Shown in pieces: positions 7,620-17,852 of a DNA stretch of 62,912 nucleotides (position 1 is the stretch's first letter; each line of letters begins with the position of its first letter). Made by a program: the position numbers and the translations under genes. A model generated the notes under the pieces. That model saw only the letters and a list, made by a program, of their open reading frames with translations. It did no database searches and had not been told where the DNA came from. Source of the stretch: Bacillota bacterium (lineage in GTDB: Bacteria; Bacillota; Limnochordia; DTU087); contig JAAZMF010000043.1 in the NCBI GenBank assembly GCA_012798955.1, positions 1-62,912 of the forward strand, written 5' to 3'.

Positions 7620-10085
7620 CTATTGTCTGGCATTAAGTTGTTGAATCTGTTGCCTAATCCGTAGCTCTACCCTTTCCGGCAATGGAGGGCTAGTCGGGCG
7701 TTCTACATGGGTAGTAGCCACTTGATCGTACCCCGATGCATAGCCTGATACAGGCTCTGCAACAGGCAGGGGAATGTAGGGCTCTTCACCCAACAAGCCG
7801 TGGAGGATAATCAAAGCCGCTTCTTTGTCAGGGATCATACCTTTTGCATCACTATCGACGTCGGTGGCTGCATACGGCGGTAAAGGTGAGCCTACACAGG
7901 AGGGACAACCTCTGCCACAGCCACATCCCTGAATTAGTTCCAGACAGGCTTCAAGCACTTCCCCAATTAGCTCATACCCCTTACCAGCATAACCGATACC
8001 CCCAGGGAAACGATCAAAGACAAAAACCGTGGGTACACCGGTATTGCTGGAATCTACCGTGGAGCCGATATCCATGGAGTCACACATGGCGTAAAGGGGC
8101 AATACTGCCGTTATCACATTGGCTATCCCCAGTAACCCATCTTGGGGGTTACGACCCCACTTCCTAACCTCGGCCAATATTTCCAATGAAGGTGAGAGCC
8201 AAAAAGCACACGTCTCCAAACTAATCGGAGGCAAGGAGATTTTGCCAAATCCTATACTGTCCTGGTTATAGAATTTGATTTTCTTGAACATGTAGGTAAG
8301 ATACGTTACGCTCACTTCACCAAATCGTACCATGCCACCAGCTTGGACTTTTTCTGTTTCTACCATTTGCACCTGAACCCGGCGATCGCTAATAGACTGA
8401 GTATAGTAGTCGAGCTCAGCCCGGTGGACATAGGCCACCTTCTCCACAGTATTCAGTTCCGACACGAAATACGTATCACCTTCATGTATGTATACGGCTT
8501 CCGTATGAAGCTGCATAAAAGCACTAAGTTCATCAGTACTGCCAATCACGCTGCGCCCTTGACTAGTATCAACGATGGTATATGTGTTTTCTGTCATGTT
8601 TCGTAAGTTGACATCATCGGCTGGGTAACCGCGACCAACCCAAAACCAGCGATCACCTCTATAGACTAGTTGGCGGTCTTCGCCGAGGATATCCAAAAGT
8701 GCTGGAGCCGATGGGCCAAAATCTGCTTCTTCATCGATGGAAATTGGCAACTCAAAGGACGCTGCCCGCAAATGCCCTAAGACAATGTAAGGGTTGTCTG
8801 GATCAATAATGGCATTTTCCGGGGTCTGCTCGAAAAAATACTGCGGATGCTGCATTAGATACTGATCGATGGGATTATTGTGTCCAATTAGGATGACCAA
8901 AGAATCGGCGTTTTTCCGTCCGGCCCGTCCCGCCTGCTGCCAAACGCTGGCGATAGTCCCTGGAAAACCCACAATCAAACAGGCATCTAAACTACCTATA
9001 TCAATGCCAAGCTCTAGAGCGTTAGTCGAACTTACACCTAGTAGCTCTCCCGAAAAAAGCTGCCGTTCTATAGCCCTGCGCTCCTCAGGCAAGTAGCCCC
9101 CTCTATAAGCCCGAACAGAATTAGCCAACCCACTACCATAGCGACTGAGATCTTCCCGGACATATCGGTAAATAAGCTCAGCTACCACCCGGGCCCTAGT
9201 AAAGGCAATGGTTTGAATGCGGGCCCTGATGAGACGCACCATCAAGTCACGAGCTTCAGAATTAGGGCTTCGCCTTTCTAGATTATCTGCCAGTAGAGGC
9301 GGATTCCACAGTACGAAGTGTTTCTGTCCTTTGGGGGATCCATCATTATCAATCAAAGTCATAGTCTGGCCTGTTAGTTGCCGAGCTAGCTCAGTTGGGT
9401 TAGCGATAGTGGCAGAACAGCAGATGAACTGTGGTTTGGCTTGGTATTGACGGCAAACCCTGTGTAATCGTCTCAAGACATTTGCTACATTGCTACCAAA
9501 TATGCCTCTGTAGGTATGAATCTCATCGATTACAACGAAGCGTAGATTAGCGAAAAAGTGACCCCAACTAGGGTGATGTGGCAAAATAGCACCATGAAGC
9601 ATGTCGGGGTTAGTCAAAATCACATTACCGCTATCCCGTAAGCGTCGCCTCAAATCTCGAGGGGTATCTCCATCATATGTCCCTGCTTGCATAGATAGTG
9701 AGGGGATCAGTGCCTGCCAACGCAAGAGACCCTGCAACTGGTCTTGGGCAAGGGCCTTGGTGGGAAAAATGTAAAGAGCCCTTGCATTCGGATCCTTCAG
9801 CAGCATCTCAAGCACTGGCAAATTGTAGCAAAGAGTCTTGCCACTAGCAGTAGAAGTGACAATAACAGCATGCTCCCCTTGTCCGATGACATCTAGGGCG
9901 GTGGCCTGATGGCTATAAAGCTCCTCGATATCCATTTGGGCAAGGGCGACTTTCAGTTCCGCTGACAATTCCGCCTTCGGGTAGCCATATATGGCTGGCC
10001 GAGCCGGTAGACGGCGTATATCCACAGCTTGTCCTCGATAGTAGCTATCGTTCAATACTTCCTGTACGAAACGTTCCACTGACAC
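7620..10085 (-). CDS. mrfA: DEAD/DEAH-box helicase with C-terminal DUF1998 zinc domain (MrfA/YprA-like)
   Basis: 821 residues. The helicase core shows motif I TSTASGKT (77-84), motif II DEIH (187-190) and motif VI QAGRAGRK (near 400). The C-terminal region is a DUF1998/MZB module with a cysteine cluster (GCGCGRGCPSC, near 720-732) that fits zinc binding. B. subtilis MrfA (YprA), which works with the nuclease MrfB in mitomycin-lesion excision repair, has this architecture at ~750 residues. No mrfB-like gene is adjacent here. The start is GTG behind GAGGGGTG. A ~65-residue proline-rich tail follows the zinc domain. The family is firm; the repair role is by homology. Confidence 0.87.
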   Translation of the reverse strand: MSVERFVQEVLNDSYYRGQAVDIRRLPARPAIYGYPKAELSAELKVALAQMDIEELYSHQATALDVIGQGEHAVIVTSTASGKTLCYNLPVLEMLLKDPNARALYIFPTKALAQDQLQGLLRWQALIPSLSMQAGTYDGDTPRDLRRRLRDSGNVILTNPDMLHGAILPHHPSWGHFFANLRFVVIDEIHTYRGIFGSNVANVLRRLHRVCRQYQAKPQFICCSATIANPTELARQLTGQTMTLIDNDGSPKGQKHFVLWNPPLLADNLERRSPNSEARDLMVRLIRARIQTIAFTRARVVAELIYRYVREDLSRYGSGLANSVRAYRGGYLPEERRAIERQLFSGELLGVSSTNALELGIDIGSLDACLIVGFPGTIASVWQQAGRAGRKNADSLVILIGHNNPIDQYLMQHPQYFFEQTPENAIIDPDNPYIVLGHLRAASFELPISIDEEADFGPSAPALLDILGEDRQLVYRGDRWFWVGRGYPADDVNLRNMTENTYTIVDTSQGRSVIGSTDELSAFMQLHTEAVYIHEGDTYFVSELNTVEKVAYVHRAELDYYTQSISDRRVQVQMVETEKVQAGGMVRFGEVSVTYLTYMFKKIKFYNQDSIGFGKISLPPISLETCAFWLSPSLEILAEVRKWGRNPQDGLLGIANVITAVLPLYAMCDSMDIGSTVDSSNTGVPTVFVFDRFPGGIGYAGKGYELIGEVLEACLELIQGCGCGRGCPSCVGSPLPPYAATDVDSDAKGMIPDKEAALIILHGLLGEEPYIPLPVAEPVSGYASGYDQVATTHVERPTSPPLPERVELRIRQQIQQLNARQ

Positions 10086-10182
10086 ATAAACACCCCTCGC
10101 TCGGGCTAGTTCTATCCATACAAACGTTCGCCAAGTCCTCGATTTTACCTGCCCGAGCTATGCCAAATACATTATCCAACAG

Positions 10183-11634
10183 CTACATACCCTGTACATC
10201 CCTTTGCTGGATCCGCTCCGCGACTGCGTGGGCCACCTGCCATACATCACCGGCACCCATGGTAATCACGAGGTCATTGGTCTGCAAGATCGGCTGTAAG
10301 GCATCGGGGATTCGCTGTTTGTCGCCAATGTACATGACCCGCTCTTCGCCAATATCTTCACCGATCAATTGGGCTAGTCGCTCCGCCGTCACCCCAGGCA
10401 ATGGGGTCTCCGGCGGGGGTGCATAGATATCAGTTATGACTACCAAATCCGCGTCTTTGAAAGACCGTCCGAATTCTTTCATCAGTAGCTTAGTGCGGCT
10501 GTATCGCTGGGGCTGGAAAATGGCAACTAGGCGCCGCCCAAATCCCACTTTTGCCGCCTGAAGCGTGTTCTGAATCTCTGTGGGGTGATGCGCGTAATCA
10601 TCATAAACCAAAATCCCATCACCCATACCCACCCATTCAAATCGACGGTGGGCACCATGAAAACCTGTCAATACCCGAAAGATCTGACTAAACTCTAGAC
10701 CCGCGAACCGGGCTACGGCAATAGCCGCTAAGGCATTCTCGATGTTATATACACCAGGGACTGAAATCCGGCATTCCCCCAGAAGCGTTTCGTTGTAATA
10801 TACATCAAATCTAGCGGTGGGTCCCATAAGCTCAATATTCCTAGCTTGATAGCCATCTAGCCCATAACCTCTCTCTTCACCATCCACCCCATCCCCAAGG
10901 GTATGCGTCGTCTCCTGGTCTAGGCCATAGACAATCACAGAGACCTTGTCTTTAATCTCCTCAACGGCGTCATGTAAAACGTCATAGGCTTGACGGCAGA
11001 TGACTAATGCTCCACCTTCCTTAAGATTGGCAATAAAGCGTCTATAACTGGCCACTAACCTTCCCGCCCGACCGCCGAAGTTCTCCAAATGGTCAGCCTC
11101 TACGCTGGTAATCACTGCGATATGGGGGTAGTATCTTAGGAAAGACCCATCACTCTCATCGGCCTCTGCCACCACATAATCACCTTGTCCCCAGCGTGCG
11201 TGGATACACTCATTTTGCATCTGCCCACCAGCAAGCACAGTGGGATCTAGGCCCAAACTAGACAAAATATGGGCAATCATGCCTGTGATTGTAGTCTTAC
11301 CGTGGGCACCGGCCACTGCTATTCCCAAATCTTTATTCAACAGGCGGGCCAGCATCTCTGAACGATGCAAAATCGGTACACCTTGTCTTTCGGCCGCTAA
11401 TACTTCGGGATTAGTCTTGGGAATCGCCGACGAATACACAACTAAATCTGCCCCCATTACATGGGGAGCGGCATGGCCCACGTAAACCCTTGCCCCCTGT
11501 TGCTGTAACAAACGGAGCGTTTCAGAATCCTTTAAATCCGAACCACTTACCTTATGCCCCATTTCTAGTAGCACGGTGGCAATGGCGCTCATGCCCACCC
11601 CCCCGATTCCGATCATGTGAATATGCTCTGCCAT
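10183..11634 (-). CDS. murC: UDP-N-acetylmuramate--L-alanine ligase MurC, first copy (outside the dcw cluster)
   Basis: MurC adds L-alanine to UDP-MurNAc in the cytoplasm, the first peptide step of peptidoglycan synthesis. This copy has the N-terminal IGIGGVGMS nucleotide loop, the ATP loop GAHGKTT, the EADESDGSF metal/substrate motif, HRRFE, and YAHHPTEI with FQPQRYSR in the C-terminal domain; no key residue looks lost. The start is ATG at 11634 with GGAGGT nine bases ahead; the ORF track start is 15 codons upstream. A second complete murC lies at 27.7 kb. This copy stands alone between a terminator and mrfA. GxHGKTT and length exclude MurD. Mpl was considered but nothing specific supports it. 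Confidence 0.93.
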   Translation of the reverse strand: MAEHIHMIGIGGVGMSAIATVLLEMGHKVSGSDLKDSETLRLLQQQGARVYVGHAAPHVMGADLVVYSSAIPKTNPEVLAAERQGVPILHRSEMLARLLNKDLGIAVAGAHGKTTITGMIAHILSSLGLDPTVLAGGQMQNECIHARWGQGDYVVAEADESDGSFLRYYPHIAVITSVEADHLENFGGRAGRLVASYRRFIANLKEGGALVICRQAYDVLHDAVEEIKDKVSVIVYGLDQETTHTLGDGVDGEERGYGLDGYQARNIELMGPTARFDVYYNETLLGECRISVPGVYNIENALAAIAVARFAGLEFSQIFRVLTGFHGAHRRFEWVGMGDGILVYDDYAHHPTEIQNTLQAAKVGFGRRLVAIFQPQRYSRTKLLMKEFGRSFKDADLVVITDIYAPPPETPLPGVTAERLAQLIGEDIGEERVMYIGDKQRIPDALQPILQTNDLVITMGAGDVWQVAHAVAERIQQRDVQGM

Positions 11635-11761
11635 GGTAGGGGCACCTCCAGTCTTGGCTTTAACATTCCCCGGTCCCATAGATGGTATTATTGTTCTAGT
11701 CCAGCATCTTCAATTCGCCACTTAGATCAAGGGGTCCTGCAGGCTATTATTCCCTAATTAG

Positions 11762-11805
11762 CAAAAAAATGCCCACCCCTATATGTAGCGCATCCTGGGG
11801 TGGGT
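11762..11805 (-). terminator. Intrinsic terminator after spoIIP
   Basis: Minus strand: CCCACCCC / GGGGTGGG stem (eight pairs) followed by CATTTTTTTG. It separates spoIIP from murC copy 1. Confidence 0.88.
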
Positions 11806-11849
11806 CCTTTGGCCTAGCTAACCTACCAGAGTAAAGGGGGTTTGGAACC

Positions 11850-12713
11850 CTAGGGAGTGGTGGTAGGCACTACCAACATACCCTCCTGGGCTTGCTCCAA
11901 TAGCACCGCAGCCACTACATCGGCCAACAAACGCGCGGAGGCCCTAGCCTCCGTGAGGGTATTACCATGATAGTCCCCCAGATAGGCTGTTAGCGTGTTA
12001 GAGTGTAGACTACCATTGATGTTACGGTGCTGAACCTTGATTCCCCTACTCACACCGGCATACATTGCATCAAGACGGGTCTTCGCAGTTTCCGCGAAAG
12101 CTGTATTACTGTTACGATTAGGGTTAGCCACATCGCCCACCACAAACAGAATTTTGCCCACCCTCTGGCCCGCGACAAGGGCGGTGGTGTAGTCTTTGTC
12201 CTTATTTTTGGGAAGTCCGTCACGATGAATGTCTATCACAGCCTTCACATTCGGATACTCACTTAATGCTTTAGCTACAGCTTCCCCAGCCTTACGAAAT
12301 CCTTCACTATACTCAGGCGTATCGTAAGTGCCCTTTAGATGAATGGCTTTAATACCCTTCTCACTAATAGCTTGGCAGAACTCTGCACCCACTTCGAGAA
12401 TCTCCCCTTTACCGTTCTTGGCATGGGTAACGCTAGGTGAGAAGTTCTCGCTTGTGTGGGAGTGGTAAACTAATACGGTAACCGGTTCTCCCCTGTCCCC
12501 ACTGGCCTCTTCTCCGGGCCGACTTGATACTGAAACTGGAACCCCAATACCAGTGGCTACCCGCTGGGGAGATAGGGTTGGCTGCTCGGGTGCATACAAT
12601 CCCAGGTACTGCGCACCTGCAGCCGCTACCACCACCAAAGCAATAAGAATAAACAGAAGACCTGGACCATTTGTTTGACGGGTTCTTTTTACAATTCTTC
12701 GAGCCAAGCCCAT
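11850..12713 (-). CDS. spoIIP: Stage II sporulation protein P (SpoIIP), peptidoglycan hydrolase
   Basis: SpoIIP is an amidase/endopeptidase that, with SpoIID and SpoIIM, thins septal and peripheral wall during engulfment. One N-terminal membrane anchor (near residues 18-40) is followed by a linker and the catalytic domain. The metal-binding region is visible as LVYHSHTSE (near 83), DIHRDG (near 163), and the conserved VGDVANPNRN. At 287 residues it is shorter than B. subtilis SpoIIP (~400) mainly in the linker. ATG at 12713 follows AAGGGGG closely. It lies after rodZ, with 133 bases of palindrome- and repeat-containing DNA between. A mother-cell or forespore promoter is expected but I cannot define one. 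Confidence 0.9.
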   Translation of the reverse strand: MGLARRIVKRTRQTNGPGLLFILIALVVVAAAGAQYLGLYAPEQPTLSPQRVATGIGVPVSVSSRPGEEASGDRGEPVTVLVYHSHTSENFSPSVTHAKNGKGEILEVGAEFCQAISEKGIKAIHLKGTYDTPEYSEGFRKAGEAVAKALSEYPNVKAVIDIHRDGLPKNKDKDYTTALVAGQRVGKILFVVGDVANPNRNSNTAFAETAKTRLDAMYAGVSRGIKVQHRNINGSLHSNTLTAYLGDYHGNTLTEARASARLLADVVAAVLLEQAQEGMLVVPTTTP

Positions 12714-12741
12714 CAACCCCCTTCCGCCATAATAGATATTC

Positions 12742-12772
12742 GCGGACTCCGCAATATATTCCGCAAGTCCGC
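12742..12772. repeat. Inverted repeat upstream of spoIIP
   Basis: A perfect seven-base inverted repeat, GCGGACT ... AGTCCGC, with a 17-base A/T-rich loop, lies ~30 bases ahead of the spoIIP start. It lacks a U-run, so it may be an mRNA hairpin or an operator. Role unknown. Confidence 0.5.
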
Positions 12773-12808
12773 TATTTGGGGAAGGGCTTGGCTATACAAT
12801 TAATCTAC

Positions 12809-12834
12809 TAGAGCATACTTGTAGAGCATACTTG
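12809..12834. repeat. 13-bp tandem direct repeat
   Basis: TAGAGCATACTTG occurs twice back to back between rodZ and spoIIP. It could be a recent replication-slippage duplication or a paired binding site. Confidence 0.6.
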
Positions 12835-12849
12835 GCCCCATTTCGATAT

Positions 12850-13986
12850 TTAACTTTCCGGGGTAAACACCCGAGTGACTACGCCCTTACCTGCAGGGCC
12901 GAGCTCCTGGCCGTTGAATCTCAGTTCCACGGCACCAGCATTGCCAAAACGGGCTCGAATCTCCTCAAAACCGGTCCAAGCATGCCTTTCTCCCGCTTCT
13001 ATTGTCCTAGAAAACTGCAACTTGTCATCGGCATGCACTTCAACCCAACATTTGCCCGTGGCATAGACCTCTAAGATCATGGGCAAGAGAACATCCTCTT
13101 CTAGCTCCATGGGAGGTATGCGATGAACAGTATCGCTTGGTACCACAATCAATGGAGATGGAGTCTCATCTACCGAATCATCTTCATCCATCTCTCCATC
13201 ACTAGTCGTGTCAAGGGACTGGGTGGGCAAAGGAATATCTTCACCTATAGCAAGATCTCCCCAGGACCTTTGCATCGATGGGTTGTCTTCTGGCTCCGCT
13301 GACTCTGAGTCTAGCATTGCAGGGCCAACATTTTGCGATTCCTGACTCTTTGAGGAGGCTTGCCCTTGGCGTGAAGAATCAACCTCTTCCGCCAGTCTAT
13401 CATCATCAAATTCGGGAACGTCTGAAGATATCCCATCTACTTCAGGCCGACTATCCACATCCGGAGCATGAACAGATTCAAGGCCTACATCTCCAGGATA
13501 ACCACTTTCAGTGTCCTCCAGGGACTGAATAGGTCCATGGGAGAAGGGTTGCTGCCAAGTTAGATATAGATAGGCGCCAAGGGCAGCTAACAGAACAATG
13601 ATCACAAACATGCCTTTGAAAAACTTACGACGCCGTCTCTTTTTGCCCGCACCTTTCGCACTGAGTTGGAAAATGCCGCTATCTGTTTGCAGTTCCTTAG
13701 AACGGGTAAACACCCCTATAGGTGGCTCCTCCACTAAGTCATCGGTGCCTTGCACCTCTCGCCAATACTTGTATTCCTCCACCAAATCTTCACCAGATAG
13801 GCCTAAGTAATCACCATAGTTGCGCAAAAAGCCTATGGCATACACTGAACCAGGTAAGTCCTCCCATCGCCCTGCCTCCATGGCGATGAGGTAATGTTTG
13901 CGGATCTTTAAATCCTGTTCTACTTTGTCTAGAGTGATGCCCTTTCTTAACCGGGCTTCCTCTAACATCCGCCCCACTTCCGTCAC
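12850..13986 (-). CDS. rodZ: RodZ-type membrane protein (HTH_25 + TM + DUF4115)
   Basis: RodZ links the MreB cytoskeleton to the wall machinery for cell shape. The N-terminal ~70 residues form the cytoplasmic helix-turn-helix domain (VTEVGRMLEEARLRKG ... GFLRNYGDYLGL). A basic patch (KKRRRRKFF) precedes a single membrane helix near residues 130-150. A long acidic, serine-rich linker follows, then a ~75-residue C-terminal DUF4115 beta domain. I chose GTG at 13986 because GAGGGGG lies just ahead and the first residues then align with the usual MTELGKRLKEAR start; the ORF track starts six codons earlier. It follows ftsK by ~47 bases and is likely co-transcribed with it. Confidence 0.88.
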   Translation of the reverse strand: MTEVGRMLEEARLRKGITLDKVEQDLKIRKHYLIAMEAGRWEDLPGSVYAIGFLRNYGDYLGLSGEDLVEEYKYWREVQGTDDLVEEPPIGVFTRSKELQTDSGIFQLSAKGAGKKRRRRKFFKGMFVIIVLLAALGAYLYLTWQQPFSHGPIQSLEDTESGYPGDVGLESVHAPDVDSRPEVDGISSDVPEFDDDRLAEEVDSSRQGQASSKSQESQNVGPAMLDSESAEPEDNPSMQRSWGDLAIGEDIPLPTQSLDTTSDGEMDEDDSVDETPSPLIVVPSDTVHRIPPMELEEDVLLPMILEVYATGKCWVEVHADDKLQFSRTIEAGERHAWTGFEEIRARFGNAGAVELRFNGQELGPAGKGVVTRVFTPES

Positions 13987-14033
13987 CTTTACCCCCTCTT
14001 TCATGACAAATCTGCCCTAAAGCCGCCGCTACT

Positions 14034-16343
14034 TTAGGGTTTCCCATTTCCTTGTCCATTCCCATAGTGGTCAATCAAAACTTCCCGAGGCTTACTACCT
14101 TGATGTGGCCCCACAATCCCTTTAAGCTCCATGGAATCGATTAGTCGTGCCGCCCGGGAATACCCTATCCGAAAACGCCGCTGAAGCATGGAAATGGATG
14201 CTTGACCCGAATCAAGGATAAGTTGAACTGCATCATCGAAGAGCTCATCATCGATAACTACTTCGTTATCTACCGACTCCTGCTCATCGATTATGTTTTC
14301 CTCTTTGTCTTCCGGGTCGGCCTGTTGACTCCAGAATTCTACCAACCTAGCTATATCCCGTTCTTGGATAAAAGCTCCTTGAGCACGTGTTGCTTTGGGG
14401 GCACCGGCGGGAAAATACAGCATATCGCCCTTGCCTAAGAGGCGCTCGGCACCAGCCATATCCAAAATGGTGCGGGAGTCCACTTGGGAGGATACCGCAA
14501 AAGCTATCCTCGATGGAATATTTGCCTTGATCAATCCGGTAATCACATCTACAGAGGGGCGTTGAGTAGCGATGATCAGATACATGCCTGCCGCCCTAGC
14601 CATTTGGGCTAAACGACAAATAGAATCCTCCACATCTGCTGCGGCAACTAGCATCAAATCAGCCAATTCATCAATGATAATCACTATGTAGGGAAGGAGT
14701 TCTCCTTCCCCGTAGCGTTCTTTGTTCTCGGCCATCCATTCGTTATAAGCCTCTATGTTCCGGGCACCGGCATCGGCAAACTGCTCGTAGCGCCGCTCCA
14801 TCTCCCTAACCGCCCACCGCAATGCAGTAGCTGCCTTCTTGGGATCAGTAACTACCGGCGAAACCAAGTGAGGAATACCGTTATAAACAGCTAACTCTAC
14901 CCGCTTGGGGTCAATCATCAAGAGTTGAACTTCCTCCGGTGAGGACTTGTACAAGAAACTTGCGATCATGGTATTTAGGCAAATACTTTTGCCCGATCCC
15001 GTTGCCCCCGCAACTAGGAGGTGGGGTAGTTTGGCTAGATCAGCTACCACCGTTTTGCCAGCGATATCTTTACCTAACGCCATGGCCACCTTGGAAGGGT
15101 GTGATTGAAACTCTTTACTAGCCAATACTTCCTGGATGTATACCACACTAGGCTCCTTACTCGGTACCTCAACCCCAACCACCGATTTCCCCGGCACTGG
15201 GGCTTCAATCCGCACATCCGAAGCTGCTAGAGCTAAAGCTAGATCATCGGCCAAAGACACAATGCGACTAACTTTGACTCCCGGAGGCGGCTGTATCTCA
15301 TAGCGAGTAACAGTAGGTCCTTGGCAAATATCGACTACTCGGCCATCAATGCCAAAACTAACCAAAGTCTCCTCCAGCAGCTCGCCCTCTTCACCGCTAT
15401 TTTGCTTCCGTGGTCTGCGGTGCCGCACAGGGCTAAGTAGATCTAGTCCAGGCAAAGTGAAGGGCCCCGCCTTCCGGGGTGCAGTAGGAGGATGGGTCAC
15501 TAGAATTTCTTCTTCATCTTCAACCTTGCTTTTACTCGAAGCAAGGTTCCCTGCCTCCTCCTTAGTGGCTGCCACCTCCTTGATAGTCGCCTTAGCCACT
15601 TGCCCAGTTTGGCTACCATCGGTCGGTTGACTAGCCGCTTTCCTCACCCTCTTAGTATGGCGCTGTCTAGCCTTATCAACATTACCTGCCTGATTCTTGT
15701 CACTTCTAGCTAGCTTGCTTCGCCACGATCCCATCAAAGCATAAGCACTACCCAAAAGCTCCATCAGATGCCGCCACCCCTGCAGGGGAATTGCAAGGAG
15801 CCATCTACCACCTTGGGCCATATACTTAAATAGAGGAATTTCAAAAAGTAAAATAATGGCAATCAGGAGAAACGCTATGGTGAAAACATACGTACCCCCC
15901 AGACCTAGGGCCCTTAGGCATATAGCGGTAAGGAGCTGGCCTATGGCTCCCGCACCTTGAGGACGGGTTAATCCAGGGCTAATGCTCTGCACATAAGGTA
16001 CAGCGACAACATCAGTTGTCTGCAGGTGCACAAGGATCAAAAGAACTATCACCAGCAAGGAAGTTCCCGTGGCTAACCGTGCAAAATCTGGTCGGTTCCC
16101 AATACCCTTAAGACAGACATAGCCACCCAAAAAGAACAGCAAAACAGGCAGATCCGCGGTAAATCCCAGTAACCAGCGACCATAACGAGATACCCACATG
16201 CCTATAACCCCCACACTATCAGTGTGGAGGCTTAACCAAGTGAAGATACCCATGGCAAACAACAAGACAGCACCGATCTCTCGAAATCTGCCCTTAGATA
16301 CTGGCTTTTGTGCCTTGTTAGTCTGCTCTATAGGCCTAGCCAT
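14034..16343 (-). CDS. ftsK: DNA translocase FtsK/SpoIIIE
   Basis: A 769-residue septal DNA pump that clears chromosomes from the division or sporulation septum. Four hydrophobic segments (near 24-40, 65-80, 92-107, 134-168) anchor it. A charged linker (200-330) leads to the alpha/beta motor with Walker A GATGSGKS (446-453), Walker [12 protein letters not shown] and [12 protein letters not shown]. The last ~65 residues are the winged-helix gamma domain ([19 protein letters not shown]), which reads polar DNA sequences. Length fits SpoIIIE/SftA-type proteins. It is the only translocase in the window. It lies between pgeF and rodZ. Confidence 0.95.
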   Translation of the reverse strand: MARPIEQTNKAQKPVSKGRFREIGAVLLFAMGIFTWLSLHTDSVGVIGMWVSRYGRWLLGFTADLPVLLFFLGGYVCLKGIGNRPDFARLATGTSLLVIVLLILVHLQTTDVVAVPYVQSISPGLTRPQGAGAIGQLLTAICLRALGLGGTYVFTIAFLLIAIILLFEIPLFKYMAQGGRWLLAIPLQGWRHLMELLGSAYALMGSWRSKLARSDKNQAGNVDKARQRHTKRVRKAASQPTDGSQTGQVAKATIKEVAATKEEAGNLASSKSKVEDEEEILVTHPPTAPRKAGPFTLPGLDLLSPVRHRRPRKQNSGEEGELLEETLVSFGIDGRVVDICQGPTVTRYEIQPPPGVKVSRIVSLADDLALALAASDVRIEAPVPGKSVVGVEVPSKEPSVVYIQEVLASKEFQSHPSKVAMALGKDIAGKTVVADLAKLPHLLVAGATGSGKSICLNTMIASFLYKSSPEEVQLLMIDPKRVELAVYNGIPHLVSPVVTDPKKAATALRWAVREMERRYEQFADAGARNIEAYNEWMAENKERYGEGELLPYIVIIIDELADLMLVAAADVEDSICRLAQMARAAGMYLIIATQRPSVDVITGLIKANIPSRIAFAVSSQVDSRTILDMAGAERLLGKGDMLYFPAGAPKATRAQGAFIQERDIARLVEFWSQQADPEDKEENIIDEQESVDNEVVIDDELFDDAVQLILDSGQASISMLQRRFRIGYSRAARLIDSMELKGIVGPHQGSKPREVLIDHYGNGQGNGKP

Positions 16344-16421
16344 TGCCCCACCCCCATTTATTTCAAATTCCCCATAACCATGCCAAATCCCTTGTTCCCA
16401 CTGAATCTTCCCGGGGAGGAG

Positions 16422-17264
16422 CTATCTAAGGTCCCGCAATCCTACACAAGCCACCATCCTACCTGTAGGACTTTTATCCCGCCGATACGAAAAAAACAGC
16501 TCTTGATTGCAGGCAGTGCACAGATCGCTCACGTAGATTTGACTGTCAATCAGTCCACTAGCCACTAGTTGTTGGCGATTAGCTTCCTTAAGATCCAAAG
16601 TAATTCCGTTGTCCATCCAACCAATCACGCCAACAGGAAAACGCCCACGAAACTCCTCTGCCACATCCTCTCCCACATAGTAGCAACAAGAACCAATAGC
16701 TGGTCCAATGATGGCATGGATATTGCGGGGACTGCAAGCAAAGCTCTTCACCATGCTTTTCACCGCTTCACCGCCGACGTTCTGCAAGGTGCCTCGCCAG
16801 CCACCGTGGGCGATTCCTACTACCCTGACCTTTTCATCCCAAAAAACCATAGGTACACAATCGGCATAAAAACAAACAAGCCATAGTCCCGGAGTGGCAG
16901 TAACAAGGCCATCGACCCCCCAAATGGCAGTATCCTTGGCCAGTGCACCTCTGCCACGATGATGATCGGTAACAGATATTACCTTATTGGAGTGTACTTG
17001 CTCACCTACCACCCAATCGCTGGCTGTGATGCCAAGAGCCCTAGAAAACCGCCTGCGATTCTCTTGTACTGCTAGGGCCTCATCACCCACATGCATACCT
17101 AAATTTAGGCTGTCAAAAGGACCTTGACTTACGCCCCCGAGCCGGGTAGAAAATGCCAATACTATATCCCTAGGCCTATACATCTTTCCCAGCTCAAACA
17201 AGCCCACCCCTTCACTTAAGCGATAGGTGAGTAAATCTTCCTGCAAAAAGTGGCTCCCTCCCAT
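16422..17264 (-). CDS. pgeF: Laccase-domain (YfiH/YlmD) peptidoglycan editing factor PgeF
   Basis: PgeF-family enzymes have a Cys-His-His zinc site; E. coli YfiH removes wrongly inserted L-serine from peptidoglycan precursors, and other members act as purine nucleosidases. The three ligand regions are visible: EQVHSNKV, YADCVPM, and GIAHGGWRGT. Length (280 aa) is normal. ATG at 17264 has GGAGG six bases ahead; the GTG at 17279 in the track is less likely. Its ribosome site lies at the nrdR stop, indicating coupled translation. In Bacillus the homologue ylmD sits beside the sigE-sigG genes, matching the nearby sporulation cluster here. Confidence 0.92.
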   Translation of the reverse strand: MGGSHFLQEDLLTYRLSEGVGLFELGKMYRPRDIVLAFSTRLGGVSQGPFDSLNLGMHVGDEALAVQENRRRFSRALGITASDWVVGEQVHSNKVISVTDHHRGRGALAKDTAIWGVDGLVTATPGLWLVCFYADCVPMVFWDEKVRVVGIAHGGWRGTLQNVGGEAVKSMVKSFACSPRNIHAIIGPAIGSCCYYVGEDVAEEFRGRFPVGVIGWMDNGITLDLKEANRQQLVASGLIDSQIYVSDLCTACNQELFFSYRRDKSPTGRMVACVGLRDLR

Positions 17265-17278
17265 AGACTTCCTCCCCA

Positions 17279-17740
17279 CTATTCGCCACCTTGGCGGCGC
17301 AGCTTTTCCAACTCCTCCATAAAGCGGCCAATATCTTTGAACTGCCTGTAGACCGATGCAAAGCGAACATAGGCAACCTCATCAATCTGGCGAAGGCGCT
17401 CCATGATCATTTCCCCGATCATCTGGGAAGAGATCTCATGTTCCATTTGATTGCGCAGTTCCCTTTCAATATCCCTAGCAAGACCTTCGATTACTTCATA
17501 CCCGATAGGTCGTTTTTCGGAGGCTTTCAATACGCCCCTGATAATCTTGTCCCTAGAGAAGACCTCCCGACGCCCGTCTTTCTTAATCACCATCAGAGGA
17601 ATATCATCCAATCGCTCATAGGTAGTAAAGCGGCGCCCGCAATCTATACATTCTCGCCGCCTACGAATGGAGCTACCCTCTTCTGTGGCCCGGGAGTCTA
17701 CTACTTTGCTTTCCAAAAAATCGCAATAGGGACACTTCAT
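17279..17740 (-). CDS. nrdR: Transcriptional repressor NrdR
   Basis: NrdR senses dATP/ATP and represses ribonucleotide reductase genes by binding paired NrdR boxes. It has the N-terminal zinc ribbon (CPYCDF at residues 3-8, [13 protein letters not shown] at 31-43) and an ATP-cone domain from ~49 to 139. At 153 residues the length is exact for the family. It is the first gene of nrdR-pgeF. A TATAAT lies ~45 bases upstream. No ribonucleotide reductase gene is in the window. Confidence 0.97.
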   Translation of the reverse strand: MKCPYCDFLESKVVDSRATEEGSSIRRRRECIDCGRRFTTYERLDDIPLMVIKKDGRREVFSRDKIIRGVLKASEKRPIGYEVIEGLARDIERELRNQMEHEISSQMIGEMIMERLRQIDEVAYVRFASVYRQFKDIGRFMEELEKLRRQGGE

Positions 17741-17782
17741 AAAGCATCCCCCCCCTACCTCACTTTATGGCTAGCCATTTTG

Positions 17783-17811
17783 ATTATACTACATGACAAA
17801 AAGGCGATCTA
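17783..17811 (-). promoter_or_regulatory. Candidate promoter of nrdR
   Basis: Minus strand: perfect -10 TATAAT, 17-base spacer, weak -35 TAGATC. The -35 region falls inside the terminator hairpin of the upstream flavodiiron gene. Confidence 0.5.
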
Positions 17812-17824
17812 GCGAGAGACCGCC
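17798..17824 (-). terminator. Intrinsic terminator after the flavodiiron gene
   Basis: Minus strand: GGCGGTC / GATCGCC stem (one mismatch pair as G-U) followed by TTTTTG, ~29 bases past the stop. Confidence 0.8.
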
Positions 17825-17852
17825 TTTCCATCATAGGACACCTCTGGTTTGC

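Noticed and set aside
10183-11634. Idea that the first MurC is really MurD or Mpl, filling the missing murD
   Set aside because: The GxHGKTT loop, EADESDGS and YAHHPTEI motifs and length are MurC-type; MurD has GTNGK-type loops and is shorter. Mpl cannot be strictly excluded but nothing supports it.
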